Notes: a model not told the origin generated them from the letters alone. 64,000 nt of DNA from Antilocapra americana (GCA_007570785.1 ML664662.1:154995-218994), one strand, 5' to 3'. Positions 11,389-23,360 are shown, numbered from the stretch's first letter. Made by a program: numbers and translations.

Positions 11389-13639
11389 TGAATCATTCAT
11401 TCATTCACCAGAGTGAATAATGTGGTGTCTACATCCTTTCTCTTTCATTATGAATAAACTTTTCCTGTGAATCTAGTTCTGCTCTCTAAGGAATTCTAAG
11501 GAAGTTTGTCAGCAGCCAGATTCCATCCCCATGTATCTGATTCCTTTTTTGTTTTAATACCAAAATTGCTTTCCCCTACTGCTCCAAGCCGACATTTCAC
11601 TTTTTATTTTTAACATCGGAAATACTTCTTCCCCTTTCCTCCCTCCAGACCCAACATTGCACTTGATCCAATCCAACATTTGTAGTCAGTCTTCTTGAGT
11701 CTTTGTGATTACCTTCTACCTCAACACAAATTTCTGATGTAAAATTTTCCCCATATCAACTGTAACAGATCAGACTTTGGAACAACACTGCTTTTAATTG
11801 AATCTTTCAATGTAAAACTGTCTTGTGAATTATCTCTTGAAACGATTTACAGGTTCTTCTCTTTTCTAAAGTCTATAGCACGTCTATACAAGCATTCAAG
11901 GGGGAGGGATGTAGAAGAATTACCTATTTTGATGAAATGTCCATAGGTACTCCTGAAAAAACTCACTAGTGTTCAGGAACTATTATTTAAAATGCTCAGA
12001 TTCCCATCCTACCATGACGTAGTCTCAAGGATTATTTGCTAAAAATACATAGGACCCATTTGTGTGTATACACAAATGCATGTATGTGTGTTAGTTTTTA
12101 ATTTTTATTTGTGTGTTTATTAACTCCTACATCATATGTCCTCTGGCATCAGCTTTTCTTTCTTTCATTAGAATTACTCAGCTTTTGTCGTTTGGTTGAC
12201 TCTGTACTGGTGATTTGGTTTTTGTACTCTTGCACTGGCTCATTTAGTGTTCATGTATTACCACTGGAATCAGGGCCCAGAGCCCATCCTAAAGCATGAG
12301 TTGTTTGTCCTTCATGGCTAGCCATATAGGAAGAATGGATGTGCTAATGCTTCTTTCATGTTGGAACCATGAGTGTGTGTCAGTATTTATGCTTCTTCTT
12401 TCCTCTGTTATACCCGTGGGTGCACATACATGCTCACATACACATGTACACACAGAGTTTCTGACCAGTTGTTATGCGCTTATACCTTGTGCAAAATAGC
12501 GATCAAATTTCCCATTCCAGCAGCTATAGAGTTCCTCATTTTGACCTTTACCAATTGGGATGTGACTCTTCCTCTTTTGAGTGAAGGTGATTTCCAAAAA
12601 CATTTATAAATGGGAATCTTAGAGAAGAGACTCTGAAGAGGAGGACTTGCTCTTTTCCTCTTGTGCTGACTTGTAATTATCCAGAGTCCTTCCCACATTA
12701 AAGGCTATAGTTGTGTTACTGGTATGTTCCCCAACGCTCCCTATTATTTCATGTCTGTGTTTTTTTCTTCCAGTCCATTTTGTTCTCTCCATTCCTAGCT
12801 TTTTGTTGTTTTTAACTTGAAACTCCTCCTTCCCTCTTCACACTCAGGTTGCAGTTAACCCTTTCTAGGGGGAGTGGATCTAGTAAGAGTTTTATATTGT
12901 ACTGTGACTACGTGATATAGTCACATACTTGGAATAATATATTGAGAGATTTGGGGCCAAGATCTCTAATACCGTTTTCATCTTTAGCAGTAGGAAGACA
13001 GTAGAACAGTCCTTGCAACAGCTTCATAGACCTGATTCTTTACTGTTGCCCCAAATATTTACCTCTGCTTAGCAAGAGTTTAATAAGCTCTTAAGTATTC
13101 CTTTCTGTGAAGAGCTGGATTTTTCTTCTAGGGAAAGGAATTGCCTACAGTTATAAACATGCTTATTTTCTATTATAAACATTTTCATTGCTCAATTTTT
13201 TCTGTTTTTTTCCAGTATAATCTCTAAATGATATTGTTAAAATAGTTTCTGATTACAGTACTTGCTTTTTAAACAAAAAAGAAACTTCTTACACTTGCAA
13301 GCCCTCAAATTAGTTATTCACAATTTTGCATTCCTTATTGCTTCCCCTTCCTGTTGTCTCATCCTATCTTTTTTAAAATTTCTGCATCTTAAGGATCCTA
13401 AAAGCAGTCTGTCTATTTGATATGCTAAATGTCTCTAAAATATTTTTAAATGGCACTGTTCAGCTGCTAACAATAAAAGATAAAATTGTTATGCAGTGTA
13501 TGTGTCTGATCACCTACCCTAAAGGAAGAGGAAATTTTTATATAGTCAGATGTCAAAACAAAGGAAGTTTTTCAAGAAAATTCTAATGTTTTCCTGAATT
13601 TCACATGGCTGGCAGGAATTATTCATATGTTCCTAAAAT

Positions 13640-13700
13640 TAACTTTTTTAATTTATTTTTTAATTGGAGGATAATTGCAATATTGTGATGGTTTTTTAAC
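13640..13700 (-). repeat. L1 fragment, short
   Basis: 'ttttttaattggaggataat' followed by 'tgtgatggttttt' is the same L1 minus-strand text seen at 18632. Confidence 0.5.
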
Positions 13701-14824
13701 TTTTAATACTAAGCCATTTAAAAGGAGGCATTATCTATTATTGTCAGCATTATTTACCAAATATCTATCTTTGCAAATTTTTTATTCTGCAACTGCAATG
13801 TAAAGGTAATGGTTATATGGTTGGTTGCAGAAAGCCTTTATTTTATCTAGATTCCTGTAAGGGCTTTACACTTTCATAAATTAGCATGTCCATATTTTAA
13901 TTTTTCAAAGTATTTTTATTTTTAATATTCTTATCAATTTTTAAGCCTAAATTCTTCTCTATTTAATTCTAGTCCTTTAATTCTCCATCATTTTAAGTTC
14001 CCAACGTTATCCTTTCCACTGTCTTTCTGTCAAAATTTTCATGGGTGTGTTTTACAGTACAAAACATAAAGCACTTTCCATTGTTACCTGAGAGTTCTTC
14101 CAGAAAACCCATTTCAAAAAGAGATAAGTGATGATAAAGCATGTGCTTGTCTGGCAGGGGTGAGGGGTTGCAGAAAGAGGAGTTAGAAAACAATATAAGG
14201 TCACCAACTGTCCTTTCTTGAGATAGACTATTTTTCATCTTTAGATTATACCTTTTCTGTTTTTTCTATGAAATGATAGTGAATGGTAGTTTGGTAAATT
14301 TTTTTTGTTAAAGGCCTTCCTTGACCAAATTAAAAGCTGGCAATCCTGTGTTAGTGCAAATTCTATTCAAAAATATAATTATAATTTTTAAAAAAGTTAA
14401 CAGAGCCTCTCATTAACAGTGGAAAAAAATAATTGAAAACAAATCAACCGGTCCTCCAAAGAAGAGTTTAACATGTTTAGGTATGCTGTTTGCATTGTAA
14501 AATAATTTTTATATAAGAGGTTTTTTTCCTATATTGATTATTGAAATAAGTCAGTTATACATTCTCCAGAAATTGTTAGGCTTAATCTTAAGATGAACAG
14601 TGTATTGTTGCTTTGTTATTTACCAATTCCAAGTGGAAATATTCTGTTCTCATATTTCAAATCAAAGAAACTCAACTCAGAACCCAGCAAATGTGCTCTC
14701 GGAACACAAGGGCTCACTTGGGGCTCAGCTAAGAGACTCTGCTTCTTGTGGCTCATCTACTGAGCCCAACTGTGGCTTGATAACCTGCTTGCTCTAAAAT
14801 CATACTGTTTGTTGTTTGTCCATA

Positions 14825-14830
14825 TGCTGC
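14825..14830 (+). promoter_or_regulatory. UGCUGC motif upstream of the microexon 3' splice site
   Basis: TGCTGC lies 12-17 nt before the microexon, directly upstream of a pyrimidine run. UGC-containing motifs at this position are the established binding context of SRRM4 (nSR100), which promotes neuronal microexon inclusion. That it works so here is inference. Confidence 0.5.
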
Positions 14831-14841
14831 CTTCCTCCTAG

Positions 14842-14859
14842 GACTTCTAGCCGCAGAAA
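14842..14859 (+). CDS. CASK: CASK 18-nt microexon (six residues before L27A)
   Basis: 18 nt with phase 1 at both ends: acceptor CTTCCTCCTAG ends at 14841, donor gtaggt starts at 14860. Together with the split codons on either side it reads GLLAAER; without it the protein goes straight from SSG to AVSQ. Known mammalian CASK isoforms differ by precisely these six residues (about 340-345), at the N-terminal edge of L27A, the domain that pairs with SAP97 and related partners. The exon is far below the size that ORF finders or ordinary gene predictors detect. A second GT (gtatcc at 14864) lies 4 nt downstream; its use would shift the frame. TGCTGC lies 12-17 nt upstream. Inclusion is therefore probably regulated, most likely in neurons, but the sequence alone cannot show that. 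Confidence 0.93.
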
Positions 14860-15477
14860 GTAGGTATCCCTTTGTTTTCCTCTAAGGTTTATCTTTTATG
14901 CAAAAGTGTTTGGCTTTGCATGGTTCATAATCAGCTTGACTTTATCCTCAGCTGTTTCTGCTTAGATGTTTATGTATGAATTTTAACACTGCCTGGCCAT
15001 AGAATAAAAACTTGGATGTACTGATTTCCTGGAGCATTGTTACACAAATACTACTAACTTCTTACTTCTTTCATAAGAGGAAAAAGAGGCAGTGTTAAAA
15101 TTTTAAGCGCACTTAATATTATTTCACACCTTAATTTCCAGCAAAATACATTATTCTGGGAGAAGGCTAACAATTTATTCTATAGTTTGCTTTCAAGAAA
15201 CCTTTCAGGGTAAGTGAATGTTCCTTTAATTGTTATATAATCTATAAGCAGTTTTTATTACTCTGTTACTATTTTCAGTATTGCTTTGGAGCTGTGAAAT
15301 AAACTCCTGGATTTATGTCTCTTAACAACTTCTAACATCAGAAAGAATATAAGAATAATATAATGGCTAGATTTTAATTACAAAAAGATATAATTTGAGT
15401 ATGTGAGAATAGTAAAGTAAAATGTATGTAAGAAATTACATACACACAAATGAGTATTAGTAAAATTAAGGCAATCT

Positions 15478-15665
15478 AAATGAGATGGGTGGATTGTATC
15501 AATGTCAGTATTCTGGTTGTGATATAACACAGTAGTTTTTTAAAAGTTACCAGTGGGGAAACTGAGCAAAGTATATATGGGATCTCTATATTATTTCTTA
15601 ACAACTGCATATAAACCTACAATTATCTCAGTAATAATTTCAGTTAAAGCAATAGAATAAATCTT
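15478..15665 (+). repeat. Old L1 3' end
   Basis: 'gtatcaatgtcagtattctg', 'gttaccagtggggaaactga' and 'tacaattatctcagtaataa' follow old mammalian L1 3' ends. A parallel copy of the same region is at 21930-22090. Confidence 0.75.
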
Positions 15666-15814
15666 TACTTCAGCATTGTGCTTACTAGGGGAAAGTATAT
15701 AAGAGACAAAGATAAATAGAAAATCTGGGTGCTAATAACAATTCATTGTCACACTTTCTTGTATTAGTTACTTGTAGCTCAAATTGCAGCCAATTTAACA
15801 TAAAAATCTCACAG

Positions 15815-16315
15815 TATGTTAGTTATCTGTTGGTCTCTAATGAATAATATCAAGGCAGCATTTATCATCTCACAGTTTCTGTTGGTCAGGAATCTGGGCA
15901 TGACTTAGCTGAGTACCCCTGGCTTAAGATCTCTTATGACTCTGCAGTCAAGATGTCATCCAGAGCTGTGATCTCACCCGAAGGCCCAACTGTAGAGGGA
16001 ATCCTCTTCCACACTCACCCACCTGGTTGTCGATAGGCTTCAGTTCTGCTCACAGCCTTGAAGTTTGCTTCCCCTGGCACAGATAATCAAAGAGAGGGCA
16101 AAAGTAAGAGAGTGTACCCAAGACAGAAACCACCGTTCTTATAACCTAATCTCAGAAATGACATTCTATCCCTTCTGCCCTATTCTGTTTGTTACAAGTG
16201 AGTTAATAAGTCCTGCCTACACTCCAGGGAAAGGACTGATTATATGAGGGCATGAATACCAGCAGTCAGGGATCTTGGGGGCCATCTCTGAGGCTGCCCA
16301 CTATGTACCTGTTAA
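15815..16315 (-). repeat. Ancient interspersed repeat, probably LTR-derived
   Basis: 'tttatcatctcacagtttct', 'cttataacctaatctcagaa' and 'gaataccagcagtcaggga' are phrases of a common old mammalian repeat. I cannot name the subfamily. A small shadow frame at 16065-16247 lies in it. Confidence 0.5.
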
Positions 16316-16479
16316 TGACCATTGAAATATAAGACACTTCCCATTTGTAACTGGTGTTTCTCCAGATTTAGTACCCTTCTTTTTTTTTTTAAATCAAGTA
16401 GATCTATTGTGTCATTTGGGAATGAAAGCATCTTGAAGATATCAAATAGTGCTTTTCCTGAGTTGTAAAGCCTTATATG

Positions 16480-16619
16480 GTGGTGGTGGTGGTGGTGGTG
16501 GTTTAGTCGCTAAGTCGTGTCTGACTCTTGTATCCCCATGAACTGTAGCCCGCCAGTCTCATCTGTCCATGGGATTTCCCAGACAAGAATATTGGATTGG
16601 GTTGCCATTTCCTTCTCCA
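16480..16619 (-). mobile_element. Bov-A/Bov-tA SINE, truncated, with (TGG)n tail
   Basis: Minus-strand SINE whose 3' tail is a run of about eight TGG units (16479-16501, CCA on the element strand). Perfect 13-bp target-site duplication at 16467-16479 and 16620-16632. Confidence 0.9.
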
Positions 16620-16831
16620 AAAGCCTTATATGAGTGGGCACTTAACAACCAGCAGAATGTTATTTAAAGTACTTTGACAAATTTGTGCCCAATGATGTTG
16701 CTATTTAGAAAAATAGATTGCTTTAACAAGTATAATGGTATTAGAATTTGGTATCTGTACTCTGACAGAATACATTTGCAGAGTTTTTACTTCTTTTAAC
16801 TAATAAATTTTAAGTAATCTGCACTATAATC

Positions 16832-17022
16832 AATGGGCTTCCCTGGTGGCTCAGCAATAAAGAATCTGCCTGCAGTGCAGGAGACACAGGTTGAATCCCT
16901 GGGTCAGTAATATCTCCTGGAGAAGGAAATGGCAACCCACTCCAGTATTCTTACCTGGGAATCCCACAGACAGAAGAGCCTGGTGGGCTACAATCCATGA
17001 AGTTGAAACAACAACAAAAACA
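16832..17022 (+). mobile_element. Bov-tA SINE
   Basis: Head GGGCTTCCCTGGTGGCTCAG, ending in an (ACA)n-rich tail. 9-bp target-site duplication at 16823-16831 and 17023-17031. Confidence 0.92.
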
Positions 17023-17579
17023 ACTATAATCTATACATTAAAAATCTAATACATTTATCATCATGTGTAAGTTTTCGTAACTTGAATTGGATATAGCACA
17101 GATGCTTAAGTCCAAAATACAATTTTCATTACAGGATTCACTATAGCTTATAACTTGACTAATAACCAAAATTTGCTTTGTACCATGGGATTAAAAGCTG
17201 TTGTCCAGGGGTAAAGGTAAGGGGAAGAGATTGACTTCAAAGAAGGAGCTTTTGTGGAGTGATGAAAATGTACACCTAAATTGATGAATTTTAACTTAAT
17301 CCTACCTTAGTAAGCAGATTTTTCTAATGCTACTGTTCTTGCCAGGAAGGACTTTGAGTGATTGATATGAATGTGTGCATACTGATTCAGTGTTACATAA
17401 ATAGGACTGCTAATGTAATAGGAAATATAGATTATTGATAACTCTTCAGGTGAAACTAGACTAGATTGAGATACTGAATTTGCTCAGTGATATTGGGTTT
17501 TACAGCTATACATATAATTTTTAAATATATACATATAAATCTTTGTTACTGAAATAACTGCATACATGGATATATACTG

Positions 17580-17912
17580 TTTATCAGATGTATTCAGTGT
17601 ATACATTTATGAAAACTCATTGGATGATACACTTAAGATTTGTGTATTTCACTGTATAAATTTTATCTGAAAGAGAGAAAGAGAGGTAAATATTAAAATC
17701 TATGCTGATGTGTATAGAGGTGAAGTGTACTAATGTTGACCACTCTGCTACTTACTTTGAGATGAATGATAAATATGGTGAATTGATGTGTGGATAGATA
17801 TCCTGATAAAGCAAATATTGTAAACTGTTAATTGTAGAATCTAGGTAGTGAATACAATTCTTTCAACTTTTTATATGCTTGAAATTTTTCATAGTAAAGC
17901 TGGGGGAAAGTT
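17580..17912 (+). repeat. Old L1 3' UTR pieces
   Basis: 'tggatgatacacttaagatt' and later 'tgttaattgtagaatctagg', 'atgcttgaaatttttcatag' are typical of old L1M 3' regions. Confidence 0.65.
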
Positions 17913-18631
17913 TTAAGACAGACTCTACCTACTTTAACATTGAGAACAGTTTAAGCATTCTATTTATTTTTCTGTCCTCCTTTCAGGTTATTTTTACTCA
18001 GTCAACATTTTTATGAGACTTTTCTACTTGTAATGAAACAGTTCTAGACTCAAAGTTTTTAAAGCATATTTTTAAAACAATTGACATATTTATGCTCCCT
18101 TGATTATTATTTCATAACAGTAGCAAAAAAACTTTTGAGAAAGTTGTATCCATGAAGATCCCTGGGAAAGGTAGAAATGTTCAAAGTTAAAATGTATGAT
18201 TATTAACCTATTATTTAGATACAAACTTGATGACCAAATGAATTAGGCAGAAGCTAAAGTAAAATACTATTCCGAAGGCAGAGCTTGATTACTTTCTAAT
18301 AAATTTATTATTGTCAAAGTTATTCAAGCATGTTGGTCAGGGTAAAACATGGTTTCAGGAGGGATCAGTCTGTAGTGGAAGGACTAGGTGCTAGAACCAT
18401 GGGTTCTACAACTCAACTGCTGTGGCCCCATGGGTCATTTAACATGAAAGAGCCTCCTATTTTTCCAAATACAGAAACACTTGTCTTCAGGGCAGGGTTA
18501 TTGTGGAATCGCATAAGATAATAAGCATAAAAAACATGTTGGAAATTACAAACTGTTACACAAATATAAGTAGTAAAATAATTTTCATCATGACTTTGAG
18601 GAAACAGTGCCATAAAATAAACTTTTCTGTG

Positions 18632-18800
18632 TAATTTTTTAATTTATTTTTAATTGGAGGAAAATTGCTTTACAATAGTGTGATGGTTTCTGCCATACCA
18701 CAGTGCAAATCAGCCATAATAATATATATATATATATCCCCTCCCTCCCCTCCTCTTCAGTCTGTGTCACCCCTCTAAATTCCCCCCACCCCCCATATCA
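18632..18800 (-). mobile_element. L1 3' region
   Basis: 'taattggaggaaaattgct', then 'ggtttctgccataccaca', a (TA)n run and a C-rich block: minus-strand bovine L1. Confidence 0.7.
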
Positions 18801-19124
18801 CTCCTCTGGCTCCCAGGATTATTTAGCAACTTCTGACCAGTCATCTGTTTTATACATGGTAGTGTGTATATGTCGATACTACTTTCAGAAGAAAACAATA
18901 AGTTTAATCAAACATATTTTATGGTGTTTTTTTGTACATAGCACTCTGCAAATGTAGCCTAGAAAACAAAAGTGAATGGGATGCCTACAGTCCTGCCATC
19001 AGATGAATTGCCCTCTGAGGTTAACTTACGTACTATTTATTGATTCTTTTTTTTTTTCAAGATAGTCACAAGTTCATTTAGGGGTTTTATAGAAAAAAAC
19101 ATCCTTTTAAATTTTTGAGAAAAT

Positions 19125-19249
19125 TACTACTGCAGTGAGGGAGACCTGGGTTTGATTCCTGGGTTGGGAAGATCCCCTAGAGAAGGGAACGGCTACCCAC
19201 TCCAGTATTCTGGCCTGGAGAATTCCATGGACTGTAGTCCATGGGGTCA
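19125..19249 (+). mobile_element. Bov-tA SINE, left part, interrupted by LTR
   Basis: Begins inside the SINE head ('ctgcagtgagggagacctgg') and runs to 'agtccatggggtca'. The missing end of a SINE, starting 'cgcaaagaattgga', appears at 20136 on the other side of the LTR. Confidence 0.8.
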
Positions 19250-20133
19250 TGATAGCTTAAGGTGAACGATGTCAGATTCGTGATCTCCAAAGAAGATTTA
19301 GCTTTGGAACCAGGGACCAGGCTTGAACACTCAAGAGCTTTTGTATAGTAGAGTTTTATTAAAGTATGGAAAGAGACAGAGAAAGCTTTTGACATAGACA
19401 TCAGAAGGAGGACGGAGAGTGCCTCACTCACTAGTCTTAGAAAAGGGAGTTATATACTTTTTTGATTGGTTATTACAATAAATTGAAAGAATGGCTCAAG
19501 GTTATAAAGATCTTACTAGACCTACTCCCTTCCCTTGTGACTCAGCTGATAAAGAATCTGCCTGCCAAGCAGGAGACCTGGGTTCGATCCCTGGGTTAGC
19601 AAGATCCCCTGGAGAAGGGAAAGGCTACCCACTCCAGTATTCTGGCCTAGAAAATTCCATGGACTATATAGTCCATGGGGTCGCAAAGAGTCAGACATGA
19701 CTGAGCAACTTTCACTTCTTCACTTCAGACCCACTCCCACAATTTACATTTTAAGATGACAGAATTATAACTTAACAATAGAAAGATCTTACCAAACCCA
19801 CTCCCATAATATACATTTTAAGATAACAGGACTAGTTAGAAGGTTTTCAGGAAGGAGAAATTGTCCTCAAGCAGGATACATTGTTGTTATATAATCCTTA
19901 GTATAGAGTTTAAACTGAGTTGTTTTTTTGTGTAATCATCAGTTCCAGGCTTAAAAACAAAAAAAGTTTTATGTGACTAAGACTAAGGAATGTAGAGGGG
20001 AAAAAAAGATGTTTGTCCTTTCCTTCTCCTTGAGAATCCCAGACCCTATCTCCTCTTTGAGAGCCCCAGACCCCTCTCTCCTCCTCAGGGACCCTGGACT
20101 TCTTATCAACCTGCCTAGGAATTGACTCTCTCA
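19250..20133 (-). mobile_element. Endogenous retrovirus LTR, probably solo, minus strand
   Basis: An approximately 880-bp segment (including an inserted SINE) with TG...CA-like ends and LTR signals on the minus strand: a TATA box at 19451-19457 (GTATATA) and, about 95 bp further, AATAAA at 19355-19360. No gag, pol or env frame adjoins it, so it looks like a solo LTR, of a type resembling ruminant class II elements. It lies inside an older Bov-tA and was later hit by another Bov-tA (19530-19726). A 67-bp unit within it is tandemly duplicated (19506 and 19782 starts). Exact ends are uncertain; I see no convincing target-site duplication. Confidence 0.75.
19530..19726 (+). mobile_element. Bov-tA SINE inside the LTR
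   Basis: Full tRNA-derived head and Bov-A body, ending near 'gactgagcaactttcac'. 12-bp target-site duplication with one mismatch at 19518-19529 and 19727-19738, both in LTR sequence, so it postdates the LTR. Confidence 0.92.
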
Positions 20134-20178
20134 TTCGCAAAGAATTGGATGTGATTGAGTGACCTGAACTTTCACCTC
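20134..20178 (+). mobile_element. Bov-tA SINE, right part after the LTR
   Basis: 'cgcaaagaattggatgtgat' then 'gagtgacctgaactttcac' is the SINE 3' end that continues the fragment ending at 19249. Confidence 0.75.
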
Positions 20179-20514
20179 TTCTCTGAGACTGTCCCAGCTT
20201 CTCCCTGGGCAGCCTGTTTCTGTGACACTTTAGTTTTTACCTCCTCTAAATCATTTGCTTCAGGGTATAGTGTGCCTACTTCACACACCTGCCTGAGAGC
20301 CCTTTCCTTGAGACCGTGGATCATATCTGTTTTCCTTGAAACGCCTGCCTCATACCTGGCAAAAAGCAGAAATATGTGATAAAAGTTTTGCTTATTGTCT
20401 GACCCAGTAGGATTCAAGTTCTTTTCTAATCCCTATATCCATGCATAAACCATGTGTCACTTCTTGTTGAAGGTTCTCTCTGCATTTCCTAATCCAGCCA
20501 GTTAACATAGTAAG

Positions 20515-20730
20515 TCAAGAAGAGCATACACTTTGGATCCAGACACACTGGGGTTGAGTCCTGGCTTTACCGCTTCTAGCTGTGACCTTCCTTGACCTCT
20601 CTGATCCTCAATTCCCTATCTAGAAAGGTTGGGTACTGTACTTACCTTACTGTGTTGTCCTGGGGATGTGCCCAGCACATCACAAACACTCAGGAATTGG
20701 GAGCTGCTCTTATCATTGTTTCTTTAATAC
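20515..20730 (+). repeat. MIR SINE
   Basis: 'gagtcctggctttaccgctt', 'ctagctgtgaccttccttga' and 'ctcaattccctatctagaaa' are the MIR sequence order. One of the better preserved MIRs here. Confidence 0.85.
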
Positions 20731-21599
20731 TTAATCCAAGGCATACTTTGTGGAGATAATGAAATTAATCAAATATCAGCCTGCCTTAAGGACCTCACAG
20801 CACAGAAATGAAGAGTGAACAAGTGCACATGTGGGGTAACGCATGGAGATGCTTGTAGGATAGGAGTTGCTCAGAGCTTTGGGAGTTCACAAACCAACAA
20901 ATCCTACGTGCCTGGTCTGATACAGCCACAATTGCTTCCCAGTGGTTAGACTTACCATCTTAGTATTCACTAGATACAAGCTTGTTTTATTTTAATCTTA
21001 TAGTATTAATAAACTACTACATAGAATAGAATAGATATAGATAGAATAGATCAGCATAAGCAATGCTGGATAGAGACAATAAAAACTAGACAAGATTCCA
21101 CTAAGATAACTGAGTGAAAATAGTAATTAGTTTTTTATGCTCTCTGCTAAGTTTTTTAATATACAAAAAAGAAATCCACATTTCATTAGTATTTTTGTTG
21201 TTGCAGTTAGTCCAAAAGCTTAGAACTGGCTTTAGTAATGTTATAAACCTGGCATCATATAATTCTGTTGTTGATGATGTACCAGGATCAAGGACTCAGT
21301 GGAATATTTGGGACTAATTTCTTCACATCACCTGTTGCTTTCCAAGGCTTTTAGTAAGGGATGACAAGAGACCTGATTTTTAACTAATTTCCAGATTTTT
21401 TTTCTTTCTCAGAACAAAGTAAAAGTCCTGAGATAAGCAGGGAGAAGGAAGTGGATTAGATTAATACACTTTTAAGACTAGCAGGGGAAATGAGGACTGG
21501 TTTCTGCCTTGTACCTTTTTTATTCCACTTAGTTTCCACTTAATGTTTTCAATGAAAGCATATCAATAGCCTGGTAGGTGTAATTATTCAAGATTTTAA

Positions 21600-22110
21600 A
21601 GTATTCACAGTCCTGTCAACAGATTAATGGTAAACTGTGGCACATCCCTGCCATAGACCACTACCCAGGAATAAAAAGGATTAAACTATTGATACATGCA
21701 ACAACTTGGATGAATTTCCAGAGAATTACACTGAGTCAAAAAAGCCAGTCCCAAAAGGTTGCACACCATATTGTTTCATTTCTATAGATCCCTTGAAATG
21801 ACAAAATTATAGAAATGGAGAACAGGTTAGTAGTTGCCAAGCAGGAGTTAGGAGGTACGAAGGGCAGGAGGGAAATTATTGCAGTTATAAGAGGGCAACA
21901 TGAAGGATCCTTGGGGTGATGGAAATACTCTGTAGCTTGACTATATCAATGTCAATATTCCTGGTTATGATATATGACAGTTTACAAAATGTTACCACAA
22001 TGGGGAAACTGGGTGAAAGGTACATGATATCTTTCCATATTATCTCTTACAAGTTCATGTGGATCTACAGTTATCTGAAAGGGAAAAAGTCAAATTTTTT
22101 TAAAAGTTAG
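21600..22110 (+). repeat. Old L1 3' region
   Basis: 'caacaacttggatgaatttc', 'cactgagtcaaaaaagccag', 'ggagaacaggttagtagttg' and 'gttaccacaatggggaaact' follow an old L1 3' end in sense order. Confidence 0.85.
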
Positions 22111-22299
22111 CTACAAGTAATGTCCACATAGATAACCACTTAATGTGTCTTAAGCCCCAAAATTTTAACATAATTAAATACTACAAAAAGCAGTTGCTTG
22201 TATAGCAACTTATTTTCTATTGTAGAAACCTTAGAACATATGGACAAACACAGAATGAAATAGAAGCAGGAAAATAAATATAATTACTATTATCTTTCT

Positions 22300-22640
22300 G
22301 GTATTTTTCATTCTGTTTTTTTTCTGAATTTGTATTTTTTTCAGTTATAATTGGGGGTACATAGTTTATGTGGTTTTGCCCTCTGCTCTCTGAAATTTTA
22401 TATCACACAGATTTCTGTCTTTAAAATTCTTCAAAAACAAATTTCATGTGGCTGTGTATTCCATTTCGTGGATGTTCTATGGTTTATGTAATCATTCTCT
22501 AACTATTAGATATTTATCCATTTTATATGATAGATATCCTGACACATAAATCTTTCTACAATTCCTATTTTTTCCTTAATGTGACTTTTTGTGAATAGAA
22601 ATCCTGAATCAAAGTGCATGAGCATTTTTGAGGTGCTTTG
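22300..22640 (-). repeat. LINE-like fragment
   Basis: 'tgtgtattccatttcgtgga' and 'tatttatccattttatatga' resemble minus-strand old L1 3' sequence. Too diverged for certainty. Confidence 0.4.
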
Positions 22641-22679
22641 ATATAAATTATCAGATTGCTTGCTGGAAAAGTAGTACTG

Positions 22680-22800
22680 TTCCCCACTCCCCATCTCCCG
22701 ACTCTGACCACCATCATAGTTGTGACAATCAAAAGTGTTTCCAGATATTGCCAAATGTCCCCCTGAGGGGCAAAATTGCTGCTGGTTGAAAACTACAGAT
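22680..22800 (-). repeat. hAT/Charlie-type fossil
   Basis: 'atattgccaaatgtccccct' followed by 'gaggggcaaaattgctgctg' and 'gttgaaaactac' is one end of a common non-autonomous hAT element in reverse. Confidence 0.65.
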
Positions 22801-23206
22801 CTAAGGTTTACATGTGTAGTGAGGCACTTATTGTGTAACACTATGTACACTAATGTTCTGAAGTGTAGGCTCTCAGGGTGCTTTTCTTTCTCTCGAGTGC
22901 ATGCGTGCTTGTTGTCTGCAGAGTAGAACAGGCTAACATTTCTTTAAGGCTAAGTGACTTTGTTACTACCTCTCTGGTTTCCCAGTTATTAGAGGAAATT
23001 TAAAGTAACCACACTGTCCTACAAAAATCATTTCCCCTAATATCTACTATGGTATTCCGAAGTGTCAAGTCAGTATATCTACCCTTAGTAAAAGGGGGTC
23101 CAATTAACTGAGAACAACTTGGTTCCCTTGACTTTGTATGTAAAGGGAGGAAAAAGAATGGAGTGGTATTTTTGCTAGTTAAGTTTGAGCCTTAAAAATC
23201 CACCAC

Positions 23207-23347
23207 GGGACTTCCCTGGTGGTCCAATGGTTAAGACCACACTCACAGTGCAGGGGGCCCAGGCTCAATCCCAGGTCAGGGAACTAGATCCCACATGCCG
23301 CAACTAATACTCAGCACAGCCAAATTAAATACATAAATTTATTTTTT
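23207..23347 (+). mobile_element. CHR-type SINE
   Basis: Starts GGGACTTCCCTGGTGGTCCA, contains 'gggaactagatcccacatgc' and ends in an A/T-rich tail. Abuts a short L1 tail. Confidence 0.9.
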
Positions 23348-23360
23348 TAAATCCTTAGAC

